Origin: an uncultured Rhodospirillaceae bacterium
Lineage (GTDB): Bacteria > Pseudomonadota > Alphaproteobacteria > Rhodospirillales > Magnetospirillaceae
NCBI GenBank assembly: GCA_937887565.1
Contig: CALABS010000010.1
Span: forward strand, 68,689-132,688
Direction of reading: 5' to 3'
DNA: 64,000 nucleotides
Part shown: positions 8,701 to 17,900 of the stretch, in pieces
How positions within the stretch are numbered: position 1 is the first letter of the stretch
How the letters are laid out: each line of letters begins with the position of its first letter
Made by a program: the position numbers and the translations under genes
The notes under the pieces: model-generated
The model's database searches: none
The model's input: only the letters and a program-made list of their open reading frames with translations
What the model was told of the DNA's origin: nothing

Positions 8701-9255
8701 ATGGCGGTGGAGACCCCTATCTGCGACTTCGGATGGAAGGCCCCCGATTTCACCCTGCCCGGGATCGACGGCCGGAGCTGGTCGCTGGCGGATCTGCGCG
8801 GCCCCAAGGGCACGCTGGTGATGTTCATCTGCAACCACTGCCCCTATGTGCAGGCGGTGGCCGACCGGCTGGTGCGCGACGCCGGCGAACTGATGGCGCT
8901 AGGCATCGGGGTGGCGGCCATCAATTCCAACGACGCCATCCGCTATCCCGAGGATTCCTTCGACAACATGGCGGTCTTCGCCGCCCGGCACGGATTTCCG
9001 TTCCCCTATCTGCACGACGACACCCAGGCGGTGGCGCGCGCCTACGACGCCGTGTGCACGCCGGATTTCTTCGGTTTCGACGGCGGTCTTGGGCTGCAAT
9101 ACCGGGGGCGCCTCGACGCTTCCGGGCGCCAGCCGGGGCCGACCGACGCGCGGCGCGAGCTGTACGAGGCCATGCGCATGGTCGCCGAGACCGGCAGGGG
9201 GCCGGCCGAGCAGACCCCGTCCATGGGCTGCAGCATCAAGTGGCGCGAGGATTGA
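8701..9255 (+). CDS. Thioredoxin-fold (AhpC/TSA-like) redoxin
   Basis: A 184-residue cytoplasmic protein of the thioredoxin superfamily, peroxiredoxin-like group 1. The N-terminal APDFTLPGIDG and the FICNHCPYVQAV segment (CxxC as CNHC) are characteristic, and the C-terminal PSMGCSIKW is also conserved in this group. It probably acts as a thiol oxidoreductase; the substrate is unknown. The ATG follows GGAGGACGACC. A weak hairpin with a short T run (about 9261-9283) follows the stop codon. Confidence 0.88.
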   Translation: MAVETPICDFGWKAPDFTLPGIDGRSWSLADLRGPKGTLVMFICNHCPYVQAVADRLVRDAGELMALGIGVAAINSNDAIRYPEDSFDNMAVFAARHGFPFPYLHDDTQAVARAYDAVCTPDFFGFDGGLGLQYRGRLDASGRQPGPTDARRELYEAMRMVAETGRGPAEQTPSMGCSIKWRED

Positions 9256-9334
9256 CCCCCGGCCTTACGCCGGGTTTGCCACGACGCGCCGCAGCGACTA
9301 TGTTACGGCGCTGTTCCAGGCTTTGGAGACACCC

Positions 9335-10018
9335 TTGACCAACAAGCACGACGACGCCGCCGCCGAACTCCTCATCCGCGAGGTCGACGAGGAGCTGCGC
9401 CAGGACCAGGCGGCCCAGCTGTGGAAGAAGTACGGCAACGTGGTGATCGGCGGCGCCGTGGCCCTCGTTGTGGCCGTCGCCGGCTGGCAGGGTTGGAACG
9501 CTTGGCAGGCCAATCAGCGCCAGGACTCCAGCGCCCGCTACGCGGCGGCGCTTGACCGGGCCGAGGCCGGCAAGGCACAGGAAGCGTCCGAGGCCTTGGC
9601 CGCCCTCGCCGCCGATGGAACCGCGGGTTACCGGGTCCTCGCCCGCCTGCAGCAGGCCGGCCTGGCCCTGAAGGGCGGCGACCTGGAGCGCGCGGCCACG
9701 CTATACGAAGCGGTGGCGGCCGATGGCGGTGTCGCCGGGGCCTATCGCGACCTGGCCCGGCTGAAGGCCGCCTATCTGAAGCTCGACGGCGGCGACCCCG
9801 CGGCGATCGAGGCGGCCGTGCAGCCGCTGGCGGCCGAATCCAATCCGTGGCGCCATTCGGCCCGTGAATTGATGGCCCTGGCGGCGCTCAAGCGCGGCGA
9901 CAAGGTGCGTGCCGCCGAACTGTTCGGCAAATTGGCGGAGGATTCCGCCGCTCCGCAGGGCTTGCGTTCGCGCGCCGCCGAGATGCTGGCCTCGCTGGGC
10001 GGCAAGGCATCGGGCTAG
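9335..10018 (+). CDS. Ancillary YfgM-like TPR membrane protein
   Basis: A 227-residue protein with a cytoplasmic N-terminus (EELRQDQAAQLWKKYGN), one membrane segment at about residues 30-50 (VVIGGAVALVVAVAGW), and a periplasmic helical-repeat domain. This is the YfgM architecture, and YfgM is an ancillary protein of the SecYEG/BAM periplasmic chaperone network. I place the start at TTG 9335 after TTGGAGACACCC; upstream ATGs would overlap the redoxin gene. It is followed 22 bases later by bamB and then der, the usual conserved order. Confidence 0.88.
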   Translation: MTNKHDDAAAELLIREVDEELRQDQAAQLWKKYGNVVIGGAVALVVAVAGWQGWNAWQANQRQDSSARYAAALDRAEAGKAQEASEALAALAADGTAGYRVLARLQQAGLALKGGDLERAATLYEAVAADGGVAGAYRDLARLKAAYLKLDGGDPAAIEAAVQPLAAESNPWRHSARELMALAALKRGDKVRAAELFGKLAEDSAAPQGLRSRAAEMLASLGGKASG

Positions 10019-10040
10019 TGCACGGAAGGGGACAACCGCT

Positions 10041-11357
10041 ATGAACCGTCGTTTGGCCTGGGTCGTCGTGGCGTCGCTGACCGTCGCGTCCTGCTCCAGT
10101 TGGCTGGGTGAGACCGAGGAACCGCCGCTCCCGGGCAAGCGCGTCTCGGTGCTGTCGCGCGACCGGACCCTGGAGCCCGAAATCAAGGGTGAGGCGGCCG
10201 GGATCTTGCTGCCCCCCCCCGAGCCCAACGACGACTGGCCGCAGGCGGGCGGCTACGCCAACCACTCCATGCACCACATGGAGGTCGGCGACCGGCTGGA
10301 ACGCATATGGTCGACAGGCGTCGGCGCCGGCTCGGGCAAGCGGGCCAAGCTTCTGGCGCAGCCCATCGTCGCCGAGGGAAAGGTCTTTACCCTCGACGCC
10401 GATACCGAGATCACCGCCGTCGACGCCATGACCGGCTCCTCCGTGTGGAGCGCCGACATCACTCCCGAGGAGGAGGACGACACCTTCTCCGGCGGCGGCC
10501 TGGCCTACGAGGGCGGCTATCTGTTCGCCGCCACCGGTTTCGCCCAGGTGGTCGCGCTGGAGGCCGCCACCGGCAAGGTGGTTTGGCGCCAGACCCTGTC
10601 CGGCCCCATGCGTGGCGCCCCCACGGTGCGCGCCGGCCGTGTCTTCGTGATCACCGTCGACAACCAGACCCACGCCTTGGCCGCCGAGGACGGCGCCGTC
10701 CTGTGGACGCACCAGGGCATCTCCGAAACCGCCTCCCTGCTGGGTGGCACCAGCCCGGCCATCGATGGCGACGTGGTGGTGGTTCCCTATTCCTCGGGCG
10801 AGCTGTTCGCGCTGCGCGTCGATAACGGCGCGGTGCTGTGGCAGGATGCCCTGTCCACCATGCGGCGCACCGAGGGCGTCTCCACCCTGACCGACATCCG
10901 TGGCCGGCCGGTGATCGATCGCGGCCGCGTCTATGCCATCGGACACGCCGACATGCTGGTCGCCATCGACCTGCGAACCGGTCGCCGTCTATGGGAACGC
11001 GAGATCGGCGGCATCCAGTCCCCGTGGGTGGGCGGCGACTATCTGTTCCTGGTCACCAACAACAACGAGGCGGTGGCGCTGGAGGCCAAGACCGGCCGCA
11101 TCCTTTGGGTCACCCAGCTTCAGCTGTGGGAGGACGAGGAAGATCGCGAGGGCCGCATCATCTGGGCCGGCCCGGTCCTGGCGTCGGATCGCCTGATTCT
11201 GGGCGGGTCCCATGGCATGCTGGTATCGTTGTCGCCCTATTCCGGCGAGGTGATGGGGGCCATCGAGGCTCCCGATGGCGTCACCATCGCGCCGGCCGTG
11301 GCCGCCGGCACCATGTATTTCCTGACCAACGACGCCGATCTGGTCGCCTTCAGGTAA
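10041..11357 (+). CDS. bamB: Outer membrane assembly lipoprotein BamB (PQQ-type beta-propeller)
   Basis: A 438-residue lipoprotein: an N-terminal signal ends in a lipobox (LTVASC, Cys at about 18), followed by an eight-bladed propeller with repeated blade motifs such as VWSADITPE, VVWRQTLSG, VLWTHQG, VLWQDAL and LWEREIGG. BamB is the BamA-binding scaffold of the outer-membrane protein insertion machine. Its position between a YfgM-like gene and der is the standard context. ATG 10041 follows GGAAGGGGACAACCGCT. Confidence 0.93.
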   Translation: MNRRLAWVVVASLTVASCSSWLGETEEPPLPGKRVSVLSRDRTLEPEIKGEAAGILLPPPEPNDDWPQAGGYANHSMHHMEVGDRLERIWSTGVGAGSGKRAKLLAQPIVAEGKVFTLDADTEITAVDAMTGSSVWSADITPEEEDDTFSGGGLAYEGGYLFAATGFAQVVALEAATGKVVWRQTLSGPMRGAPTVRAGRVFVITVDNQTHALAAEDGAVLWTHQGISETASLLGGTSPAIDGDVVVVPYSSGELFALRVDNGAVLWQDALSTMRRTEGVSTLTDIRGRPVIDRGRVYAIGHADMLVAIDLRTGRRLWEREIGGIQSPWVGGDYLFLVTNNNEAVALEAKTGRILWVTQLQLWEDEEDREGRIIWAGPVLASDRLILGGSHGMLVSLSPYSGEVMGAIEAPDGVTIAPAVAAGTMYFLTNDADLVAFR

Positions 11358-11361
11358 CGCG

Positions 11362-12762
11362 ATGTCCTTCACGGTCGCCATCGTGGGCCGCCCCAACGTG
11401 GGCAAGTCCACCCTTTTCAATCGCCTGGTCGGGCGCCGGCTGGCCATCGTCCACGACCTGCCGGGGGTCACCCGCGATCGCCGCTCGGGCGATGCCAGCC
11501 TGCTGGGCATGGAGTTCACGGTCATCGACACGGCCGGTTTCGAGGATGCCGGCGGCGAATCGGTCGAGGCCCGCATGCGCCAGCAGACCGACACCGCCGT
11601 GGCCGAGGCCGACGTGGCGCTGCTGCTCATCGACGCCCGCGTCGGGGTGACGCCGCTGGACCGCCATTTCGCCGATCATCTGCGCCGCCAGAAGACGCCG
11701 GTGATCCTGGTCGCCAACAAGTGCGAGGGCAAGGCCGGCGAGCCCGGCCTGTACGAGGCCTACGGCCTGGGCCTCGGCGAGCCGGTGCCGCTGTCGGCGG
11801 AACACAACGAAGGCATGGCCGAGCTGTTCGATGCCCTGCGTCCCTATGCCGAGGCGGCCGGGGCGCTGGACGACGACGATGATGAGGAGGAGGAGCCCTT
11901 CCCCGACGAGGTGCCGGTGGAGGAGGAGGCCGAGGAGCCCCGCCCCGAACGGCCCCTGCAACTGGTCATCGTCGGCCGCCCCAATGTCGGCAAGTCCACC
12001 CTGGTCAACCGCCTGCTGGGCGAGGAGCGCATGCTGACCGGCCCCGAGGCCGGCCTGACCCGCGACGCGGTATCGTCGGAATGGGAGCATCGCAGCCGTC
12101 GCATCCGGCTGGTGGACACCGCCGGCCTGCGCAGGAAGGCCAATGTCGAGAACCCCATCGAGAAGCTGTCGGTGGCCAACACGCTGGAGGCCATCCGCAT
12201 GGCCGAGGTGGTGGTGCTGGTGCTGGATTCGGCCGCCATCATGGACAAGCAGGACCTGACCATCGCCCGCATGGTGGTGGAGGAGGGCCGCGCCCTGGTC
12301 GTCGCCGTCAACAAATGGGACGTGGTCGAGGACCCGCAGGGCGCGCTCAAGCGCCTGTCCGACCGCCTGGAGACCTCGCTGCCGCAGGTGCGCGGGGTGC
12401 CCACCGTGACCCTTTCGGCGCTGACCGGCCGGGGGCTGAACAAGCTGATGGACGAGGTCCAGGACGTCCACGACACCTGGAACCGCCGCATTCCCACCGC
12501 CCAGCTGAACCGCTGGCTGGAGGAGGTGGTCTCCCACCATCCGCCGCCGGCGCTGCAGGGTGGGCGGCGCATCAAGATCCGCTACATGACCCAGGCGAAG
12601 GCGCGGCCGCCGACCTTCATCATCTTCGCCTCCAAGCCGGACGAATTGCCCGAATCCTACACCCGCTACCTGGTCAACGGCCTGCGCGAGGCGTTCAAGC
12701 TTCCCGGCGTGCCGCTGCGCCTCTACGTGCGCGGGGGCCGTAACCCCTACGCCAAGGACTGA
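11362..12762 (+). CDS. der: Ribosome biogenesis GTPase Der (EngA)
   Basis: A 466-residue protein with tandem GTPase domains and a C-terminal KH-like domain; it is needed for 50S subunit maturation. Domain 1 has GRPNVGKSTLFNRL, DTAGFED and NKCEGK; domain 2 has GRPNVGKSTLVNRLLG, DTAGLRRKANVE and NKWDVVED. The domains are joined by a long acidic linker at about residues 170-195, made almost entirely of Asp and Glu. It starts 4 bases after bamB ends, so it is translated from the same transcript. Confidence 0.97.
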   Translation: MSFTVAIVGRPNVGKSTLFNRLVGRRLAIVHDLPGVTRDRRSGDASLLGMEFTVIDTAGFEDAGGESVEARMRQQTDTAVAEADVALLLIDARVGVTPLDRHFADHLRRQKTPVILVANKCEGKAGEPGLYEAYGLGLGEPVPLSAEHNEGMAELFDALRPYAEAAGALDDDDDEEEEPFPDEVPVEEEAEEPRPERPLQLVIVGRPNVGKSTLVNRLLGEERMLTGPEAGLTRDAVSSEWEHRSRRIRLVDTAGLRRKANVENPIEKLSVANTLEAIRMAEVVVLVLDSAAIMDKQDLTIARMVVEEGRALVVAVNKWDVVEDPQGALKRLSDRLETSLPQVRGVPTVTLSALTGRGLNKLMDEVQDVHDTWNRRIPTAQLNRWLEEVVSHHPPPALQGGRRIKIRYMTQAKARPPTFIIFASKPDELPESYTRYLVNGLREAFKLPGVPLRLYVRGGRNPYAKD

Positions 12763-12881
12763 CCCGACCGGTCGCGGCGCCTCCCCGGAAGCGCCGTCCG
12801 TCCGCCCTATGTCCTTTTGCCGGCGCGCCCAGCCGCTGCCACCTTCCTAGCCAGGTTCACACACCCGGCGAGGGAGGACCG

Positions 12882-13856
12882 ATGCTGTCCGTCCTGGTTA
12901 CCGGCGGTGCCGGCTATGTCGGCGGTCATGCCTGCAAGGCGCTGGCCGCCGGGGGTTGGCAACCCGTCGTCTACGACAACCTGTCCACCGGCCACCGTGA
13001 TCTGGTGCGGTGGGGGCCCTTCGAGGAGGGCGATGTCGGCGACGCCGATCGGCTGTCGCAGGTGGTGGCGCGGTACCGCCCGCAGGCGGTCATGCATTTC
13101 GCCGCCGCCAGCCTAGTCGGCGAATCGGTGCGCGACCCGGCCCGGTATTACCGCGCCAACGTGGCCGCGACGCTGACATTGCTCGACGTGATGTGTCGCC
13201 ACGGCGTCGAGCATGTGGTGTTCTCCAGCAGTTGCGCCACCTACGGCCTGCCCGAGACGGTGCCCATCTCCGAGGACGCCCCCCAGCGGCCCATCAACCC
13301 CTACGGCTGGTCCAAGCTGATGGTCGAGCGGCTGCTGGCCGATTACGGGGCCGCCTATGGCCTCCAGTGGGCGGCGCTGCGCTACTTCAATGCCGCCGGG
13401 GCCGATCCCGACGGCGAGTGCGGCGAGGAGCACGACCCCGAGACCCATCTGATTCCCCGCGCCCTGATGGCCGCCGCCGGCCGGCTGCCGCATCTCGACC
13501 TGTTCGGAGCCGACTGGCCCACGCCCGACGGCACCTGCATCCGCGACTACGTGCACGTCACCGATCTGGCGGGATGGCACGCGGCGGCGCTGGATCATCT
13601 CGTTCACGGCAAGGGGGCGCTGGCGCTCAATCTGGGCACCGGGCGGGGTTGGTCGGTGCGCGAGGTGCTGTCGGCGGTCGAACGGGTGACCGGGCGGCCG
13701 GTTCCGTTGCGCGTGGCGGCGCGGCGGGCCGGCGATCCGCCGGTGCTGGTCGCCGATCCCGCCCGGGCCCGGGCGGCGCTGGCCGCCGAGCCGGCCTTCA
13801 CGGACATGGACGCCATCGTCGACACCGCGTGGCGGTGGATGCAGCGCAGGAGGTAA
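12882..13856 (+). CDS. galE: UDP-glucose 4-epimerase
   Basis: A 324-residue extended short-chain dehydrogenase that interconverts UDP-glucose and UDP-galactose. It has the N-terminal nucleotide-binding motif TGGAGYVGGHACKAL, the catalytic SSSCATYG and NPYGWSKLMVE (YxxxK), and the GalE-type PDGTCIRDYVHVTDL. ATG 12882 follows GGGAGGACC. It lies 7 bases upstream of a Wza-like export gene, so it most likely supplies UDP-galactose to the exopolysaccharide assembled by this locus. Confidence 0.93.
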   Translation: MLSVLVTGGAGYVGGHACKALAAGGWQPVVYDNLSTGHRDLVRWGPFEEGDVGDADRLSQVVARYRPQAVMHFAAASLVGESVRDPARYYRANVAATLTLLDVMCRHGVEHVVFSSSCATYGLPETVPISEDAPQRPINPYGWSKLMVERLLADYGAAYGLQWAALRYFNAAGADPDGECGEEHDPETHLIPRALMAAAGRLPHLDLFGADWPTPDGTCIRDYVHVTDLAGWHAAALDHLVHGKGALALNLGTGRGWSVREVLSAVERVTGRPVPLRVAARRAGDPPVLVADPARARAALAAEPAFTDMDAIVDTAWRWMQRRR

Positions 13857-13863
13857 CAGGCCC

Positions 13864-14556
13864 ATGATCGCACGAAACCATGCCTTGGCGGCGGCGTTGG
13901 CCGTCGCCGTGTTGTCCGGTTGCGGCACGGTGGTGAAGAACCCCGCGCCCATTCCGACCGCCGCGCGTCCGGCCAGCCTGGCCTATGTGATCGAACCGGG
14001 CGACGAATTGGACGTCCGCTTCTTCTACAATCCCGAGCTCAACGAGGAGGTGATGGTCCGGCCGGACGGCGCCATCTCGCTGCCGCTGGTCGGCCAGATC
14101 GACGCCGCCGGCCGCACGGTGACCGACCTGGAGAACGCGCTCAGGCAGTCCTATAGCCGCGAACTGCGCCAGGCCGCCATCACCGTCATCGTCAAGGGTT
14201 TCGCCGGCCAGCGGGTCTATGTGGACGGCCAGGTCGGCGAGCCGCAGATGGTCAACATCCTGGGCAGCATGACCGCCTTGCAGGCCATCGCCTCGGCCGG
14301 CGGCATCACCGCCGATTCCAAGCTCGAGGAGGTGCTGGTCATCCGCCGCGCGGGGGCGGCTGGCAAGCCGGTGGTGATCCCGCTGAACCTGTCCAAGGCC
14401 ATCGACGGCACCGACACCGCCCAGGACATGCCGTTGCAGCCCTATGACATCGTCTATGTGCCCAGGACGGCCATCGCCGAGGTCAACCAATGGGTCGACC
14501 AGTATATCCGGCAGAACATCCCGGTTCCGTTCGGATTCGGCTACGGGCTGGACTGA
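13864..14556 (+). CDS. Wza-like polysaccharide export lipoprotein
   Basis: A 230-residue outer-membrane polysaccharide export (OPX) protein. A signal peptide ends in the lipobox VLSGCG (Cys at about 20). Then come the Poly_export domain (YVIEPGDELDVRFFYNPELN, VRPDGAISLPLVGQI) and a SLBB-type segment (VYVDGQVGEPQMV, ALQAIASAGG). It lacks the long Wza C-terminal amphipathic helix, as many short OPX proteins do. It should act with the Wzc-type kinase at 21398-23572 to move polymer across the periplasm and outer membrane. Confidence 0.92.
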   Translation: MIARNHALAAALAVAVLSGCGTVVKNPAPIPTAARPASLAYVIEPGDELDVRFFYNPELNEEVMVRPDGAISLPLVGQIDAAGRTVTDLENALRQSYSRELRQAAITVIVKGFAGQRVYVDGQVGEPQMVNILGSMTALQAIASAGGITADSKLEEVLVIRRAGAAGKPVVIPLNLSKAIDGTDTAQDMPLQPYDIVYVPRTAIAEVNQWVDQYIRQNIPVPFGFGYGLD

Positions 14557-14650
14557 TCCTTTCCCAAGGAGGCGCGCGGGTCCCCTTCCGAGCCGTCGCG
14601 CTTCCGCCCCCGCCTTGCCACCATGGCCGTCCACCAGCACGGAGACGGCC

Positions 14651-16531
14651 ATGTGCGGACTCGCGGGATGGATTGCGCCGGCGGCGACGGCGCCCGGAGC
14701 CGGCGTCATCGAGGCCATGACGGCGGCCATCGCCCATCGCGGCCCCGATGGTTCGGGCCGCGTCGACGCGGTCACCCGCGACGGCGGTTGGCGGCTGGCC
14801 CTGGGCCATCGCCGGCTGGCCATCATCGACCCCAATGGCGGCGTCCAGCCCATGCACTCGGCCGATGGCCGGGTCAGCCTGGTGTTCAACGGCGAGATCT
14901 ACAACTTCCGCGACCTGCGTGCCGAACTGGTCTCGCTGGGCCACCTGTTCCGGACCCAGTCCGACACCGAGGTGCTGCTGGAGGCCTATCGCGCCTGGGG
15001 CGCCGCCTGCGTCACCCGGCTGCGTGGGATGTTCGCCTTCGCCCTGTGGGACGCGGGCCGCGAGCGGCTGCTGCTGGCCCGCGATCGCTTCGGCAAGAAG
15101 CCGCTGTATCTGTGGCGCGGATCGTCGGGCGCGCTGGTCTTCGGCTCGGAGATCAAGGCGCTCTTGGCCCATCCGGCGGTGCCGCGGCGGCTGGACCGGG
15201 CCTCGGTGGCCGAGTATCTGTCCTGGCGCTACGTGCCCGGCCCCCATACCCTGTTCGACGGCATCGTCAAGCTTCGTCCCGGCTCGTGGGCGCTGTGGGA
15301 GGGCGGGCGTCTGGCCGAGGCCTCGTATTGGGCGCCACCCGACGCCGGCGAGCGCGCCACCCGCGACTCTCCCGCCGACCCGGTCGGCGCCTTCACCCGG
15401 CTGCTCGACGAATGCGTCGAGCTGCGCATGGTTTCCGACGTCCCCTTCGGGGCGTTCCTGTCGGGCGGCCTCGATTCGTCGGCGGTGGTGGCGCTGATGA
15501 GCCGGCATTCGGACCTGCCGGTCAACACCTTCTCGGTCGGCTATGCCGAGGCCAGGTACAGCGAGCTCAAATATGCGCGCGTGGTGGCCGGCGCGTTCCG
15601 CACCAACCACCACGAACTGGAAATCAGCGCCGAGGACGTGATCTCCGACCTGCCGGCATTGACCGCGTTCCGAGATGCTCCGGTGGCCGAGCCCGCCGAC
15701 GTGCCCATCCACCGTCTGTCGCGCGAGGCGGCGCGGACGGTGAAGATGGTCCTGACCGGCGAGGGCTCGGACGAGCTGTTGGGCGGCTACCCCAAGCACC
15801 GGGCCGAGCCGTGGGTGGGTCTTTATCAGCGGGCCGTTCCCGCCGCATGGCATGACCGCGCCGTCCGGCCGCCGGCCGAGGCGCTGCCGTATGCGTGGCG
15901 CCGGCTCAAGACGGTGGCCCGGGTGGCGGGCCTGCGTGATCCGCGCGTGCGCCTGCCGCGCTGGTTCGGCGCCTTCACGCCCGCCGAGGTCGAGGGGCTT
16001 CTGGCCCTGGCGGCGGAGCCGCGCGAGCTCGATCCGGCCCCGTTCCGGGTCGCCCGCCGCGCCTCGGCCCTGCGGCGGGTCCTGGCCTTCGACCAGGCCT
16101 CGTGGCTGCCCGACAACCTGCTCGAGCGCGGCGACCGCATGACCATGGCCGCGTCCATCGAGGCGCGCATGCCGTTCATGGACCACGAACTGGCCCTCTA
16201 CCTGTCGCGGCTGCCCGACCGCTGGCGGGTGCGCGGACTGACCGGCAAGGTGCTGCTGCGCCGGTCCATGGCCGGGGTGTTGCCGCCCGTCGTCCTCGAC
16301 CGCCCCAAGGTCGGCTTCCGCGTCCCCGTCAACGAGTGGTTCCAGGGGCGGCTCCGGGGCTGGGTCCACGACCTGCTGCTGGGGTCGGGCTCGCTGACCC
16401 GGGAGTGGTATCGCCGCGAACGGCTGGCGGGCCTGGTCGACGAGCACGTGTCGGGGCGGCGGAACCACGAGAAGGCGCTGTGGATGCTGGTGACGCTGGA
16501 GCTGTTCCAGCGCCGCTACGGGTTGAGCTAG
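14651..16531 (+). CDS. asnB: Asparagine synthetase, glutamine-hydrolysing
   Basis: A 626-residue two-domain enzyme. The N-terminal Ntn glutaminase domain starts with the catalytic Cys2 (MCGLAGWI) and has NGEIYNF and SDTEVLLEA. The C-terminal synthetase domain has the PP-loop SGGLDSSAVVAL and GEGSDELLGGYPKH. ATG 14651 is fixed by the need for Cys at position 2. AsnB-type enzymes are frequent in exopolysaccharide and O-antigen loci, where they may amidate a sugar acid, so a role in polymer modification is possible. Confidence 0.93.
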   Translation: MCGLAGWIAPAATAPGAGVIEAMTAAIAHRGPDGSGRVDAVTRDGGWRLALGHRRLAIIDPNGGVQPMHSADGRVSLVFNGEIYNFRDLRAELVSLGHLFRTQSDTEVLLEAYRAWGAACVTRLRGMFAFALWDAGRERLLLARDRFGKKPLYLWRGSSGALVFGSEIKALLAHPAVPRRLDRASVAEYLSWRYVPGPHTLFDGIVKLRPGSWALWEGGRLAEASYWAPPDAGERATRDSPADPVGAFTRLLDECVELRMVSDVPFGAFLSGGLDSSAVVALMSRHSDLPVNTFSVGYAEARYSELKYARVVAGAFRTNHHELEISAEDVISDLPALTAFRDAPVAEPADVPIHRLSREAARTVKMVLTGEGSDELLGGYPKHRAEPWVGLYQRAVPAAWHDRAVRPPAEALPYAWRRLKTVARVAGLRDPRVRLPRWFGAFTPAEVEGLLALAAEPRELDPAPFRVARRASALRRVLAFDQASWLPDNLLERGDRMTMAASIEARMPFMDHELALYLSRLPDRWRVRGLTGKVLLRRSMAGVLPPVVLDRPKVGFRVPVNEWFQGRLRGWVHDLLLGSGSLTREWYRRERLAGLVDEHVSGRRNHEKALWMLVTLELFQRRYGLS

Positions 16532-17900
16532 GAGACCGCCACGCCAGTCCGGCCAGTCCCACCGTCACCATCCACAGCACCACCGCCCCCGACGGCATGT
16601 TGGACAGGAACGACTGTTCGGTGACGCCCTTGAGCAGCATGTACAGAAAGACGATGTCGCGTACCGGGCTGGGCCGCGTCAGGAACATCCGCAATTGGGC
16701 CACCAGCGTCGCCACCAGCGGGATCGCCCCCAGCAGGCCGACATAGAGCAGGGCCTGCAGATAGGCGTCGTGGGCGTGGGTGATGCGCCAGCGGGTGAAG
16801 TCGTGGAAAAGCGCCATGCCCGAGGCATGGCCGTGGCCGATCAGCGGGGCGCCGCCGATGAGGTCCAGCACGTAGGGCCAGATGACCAGGCGGCCCGACA
16901 GGGTCAGGATCTCGCTGGACTCGCCCGAACGGGCAAACAGTTCCAGCAGGGGTTCGGGCAGCAGGGCGGCGAAGCCGGCCATGGATTCCATGGTCATCAC
17001 CACGACGATGCACAGCACCACGGCGGGGGCCATCAGCATCCAGCCGCCCCTGCGGTAGGCCCAGTATCCCAGCGCGGCGGCGACCATCGCCATGGGCGGG
17101 ATGCGGGACTGGGTCAGCACCACCGTCGCGGCGCCCGCCAGGACGAGGAGCGCCAGCACCAGGCGCCCGCCCGTGGCCCGCGAGCGGGCCCACAACGCGA
17201 CGCAGGCGAAGGTGAACAAGGCCGCCTCCTCGGCCAGCGGGATCGGGTGGTCGGTGATGCCGCGCAGACGGTCGGGCTCGGCCGTCGCGCCGGGGCTGGT
17301 GGGGGCGATGCCCATGGCGAAGGGGGCGATGGCCAGCGAAGGCAGCACCACCAGCCCGCAGCCCAGGGCGATGGCCTTGAGCAGGCCGTCCTCGTCAAGC
17401 ACCTCGGCGGCCGCCAGCCCGAACAGCAGCAGCCAGCCGTAGGCCGCCGCCGACTGCAGGGTGTACAGCGGCAGGGGCGACCACGCCGCCGACAGGCCAA
17501 GCAGCGCCACGAAGGCCAGGATGAAGACGACCGGCGGGGTCTCCAGCAGCCTCGCGGTCCTGCCCAGGCGCAAGATGCCGACCAGCCCGGCGCCGGCCCA
17601 CACCGAGGCCTTCAGCAGCACCTGCCAATCCAGGGACTTGTCGGCCCAGTCGCGGGCGCGGAAGCTGGAATCGGTGACGAAGATCAACACCGCCAGCCCC
17701 ACCACGAAGGCCCAGCGCTCGCCCCGCGCCAGCGCCGCCGCCAGCGGCACCACCCAGATCGCCGCCACGACCATCAGCGGCAATCCGGCCAGCAGCGTCT
17801 GGTCGGGGACTAGGACCGGCACCAGCATGGAGACGGCGAAGGCGGCCACGGCGACCAGGGCGAAGGCGGTCACGGCGGCGGGGGGGAGACGTCCGTCCAT
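16329..17900 (-). CDS. O-antigen ligase/polymerase-like membrane protein (Wzy-type)
   Basis: A 523-residue polytopic inner-membrane protein with about eleven hydrophobic segments and the large periplasmic loop typical of the Wzy/WaaL family (GRLVIWPYVLDLIGGAPLIGHG, then HAHDAYLQALLYVGLLGAIPL). It should polymerise repeat units on the periplasmic side. ATG 17900 overlaps the end of the flippase gene by 31 bases. The last 67 residues (about 16329-16530) are a Ser/Pro/Ala/Arg-rich tail read antisense to the 3' end of asnB and look non-native. The functional protein probably ends near VGLAGLAWRS. Confidence 0.83.
   Translation of the reverse strand: MDGRLPPAAVTAFALVAVAAFAVSMLVPVLVPDQTLLAGLPLMVVAAIWVVPLAAALARGERWAFVVGLAVLIFVTDSSFRARDWADKSLDWQVLLKASVWAGAGLVGILRLGRTARLLETPPVVFILAFVALLGLSAAWSPLPLYTLQSAAAYGWLLLFGLAAAEVLDEDGLLKAIALGCGLVVLPSLAIAPFAMGIAPTSPGATAEPDRLRGITDHPIPLAEEAALFTFACVALWARSRATGGRLVLALLVLAGAATVVLTQSRIPPMAMVAAALGYWAYRRGGWMLMAPAVVLCIVVVMTMESMAGFAALLPEPLLELFARSGESSEILTLSGRLVIWPYVLDLIGGAPLIGHGHASGMALFHDFTRWRITHAHDAYLQALLYVGLLGAIPLVATLVAQLRMFLTRPSPVRDIVFLYMLLKGVTEQSFLSNMPSGAVVLWMVTVGLAGLAWRSPSSTRSGAGTAPASPASTAPSRGSAAPTRARRPGPPAVRGDTTPGSASPTPAAGRGPSPGAAPGTTR

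Noticed and set aside
14483..16468. Minus-strand open frame of 661 codons opposite asnB
   Set aside because: Antisense of a certain gene; no recognisable sequence.
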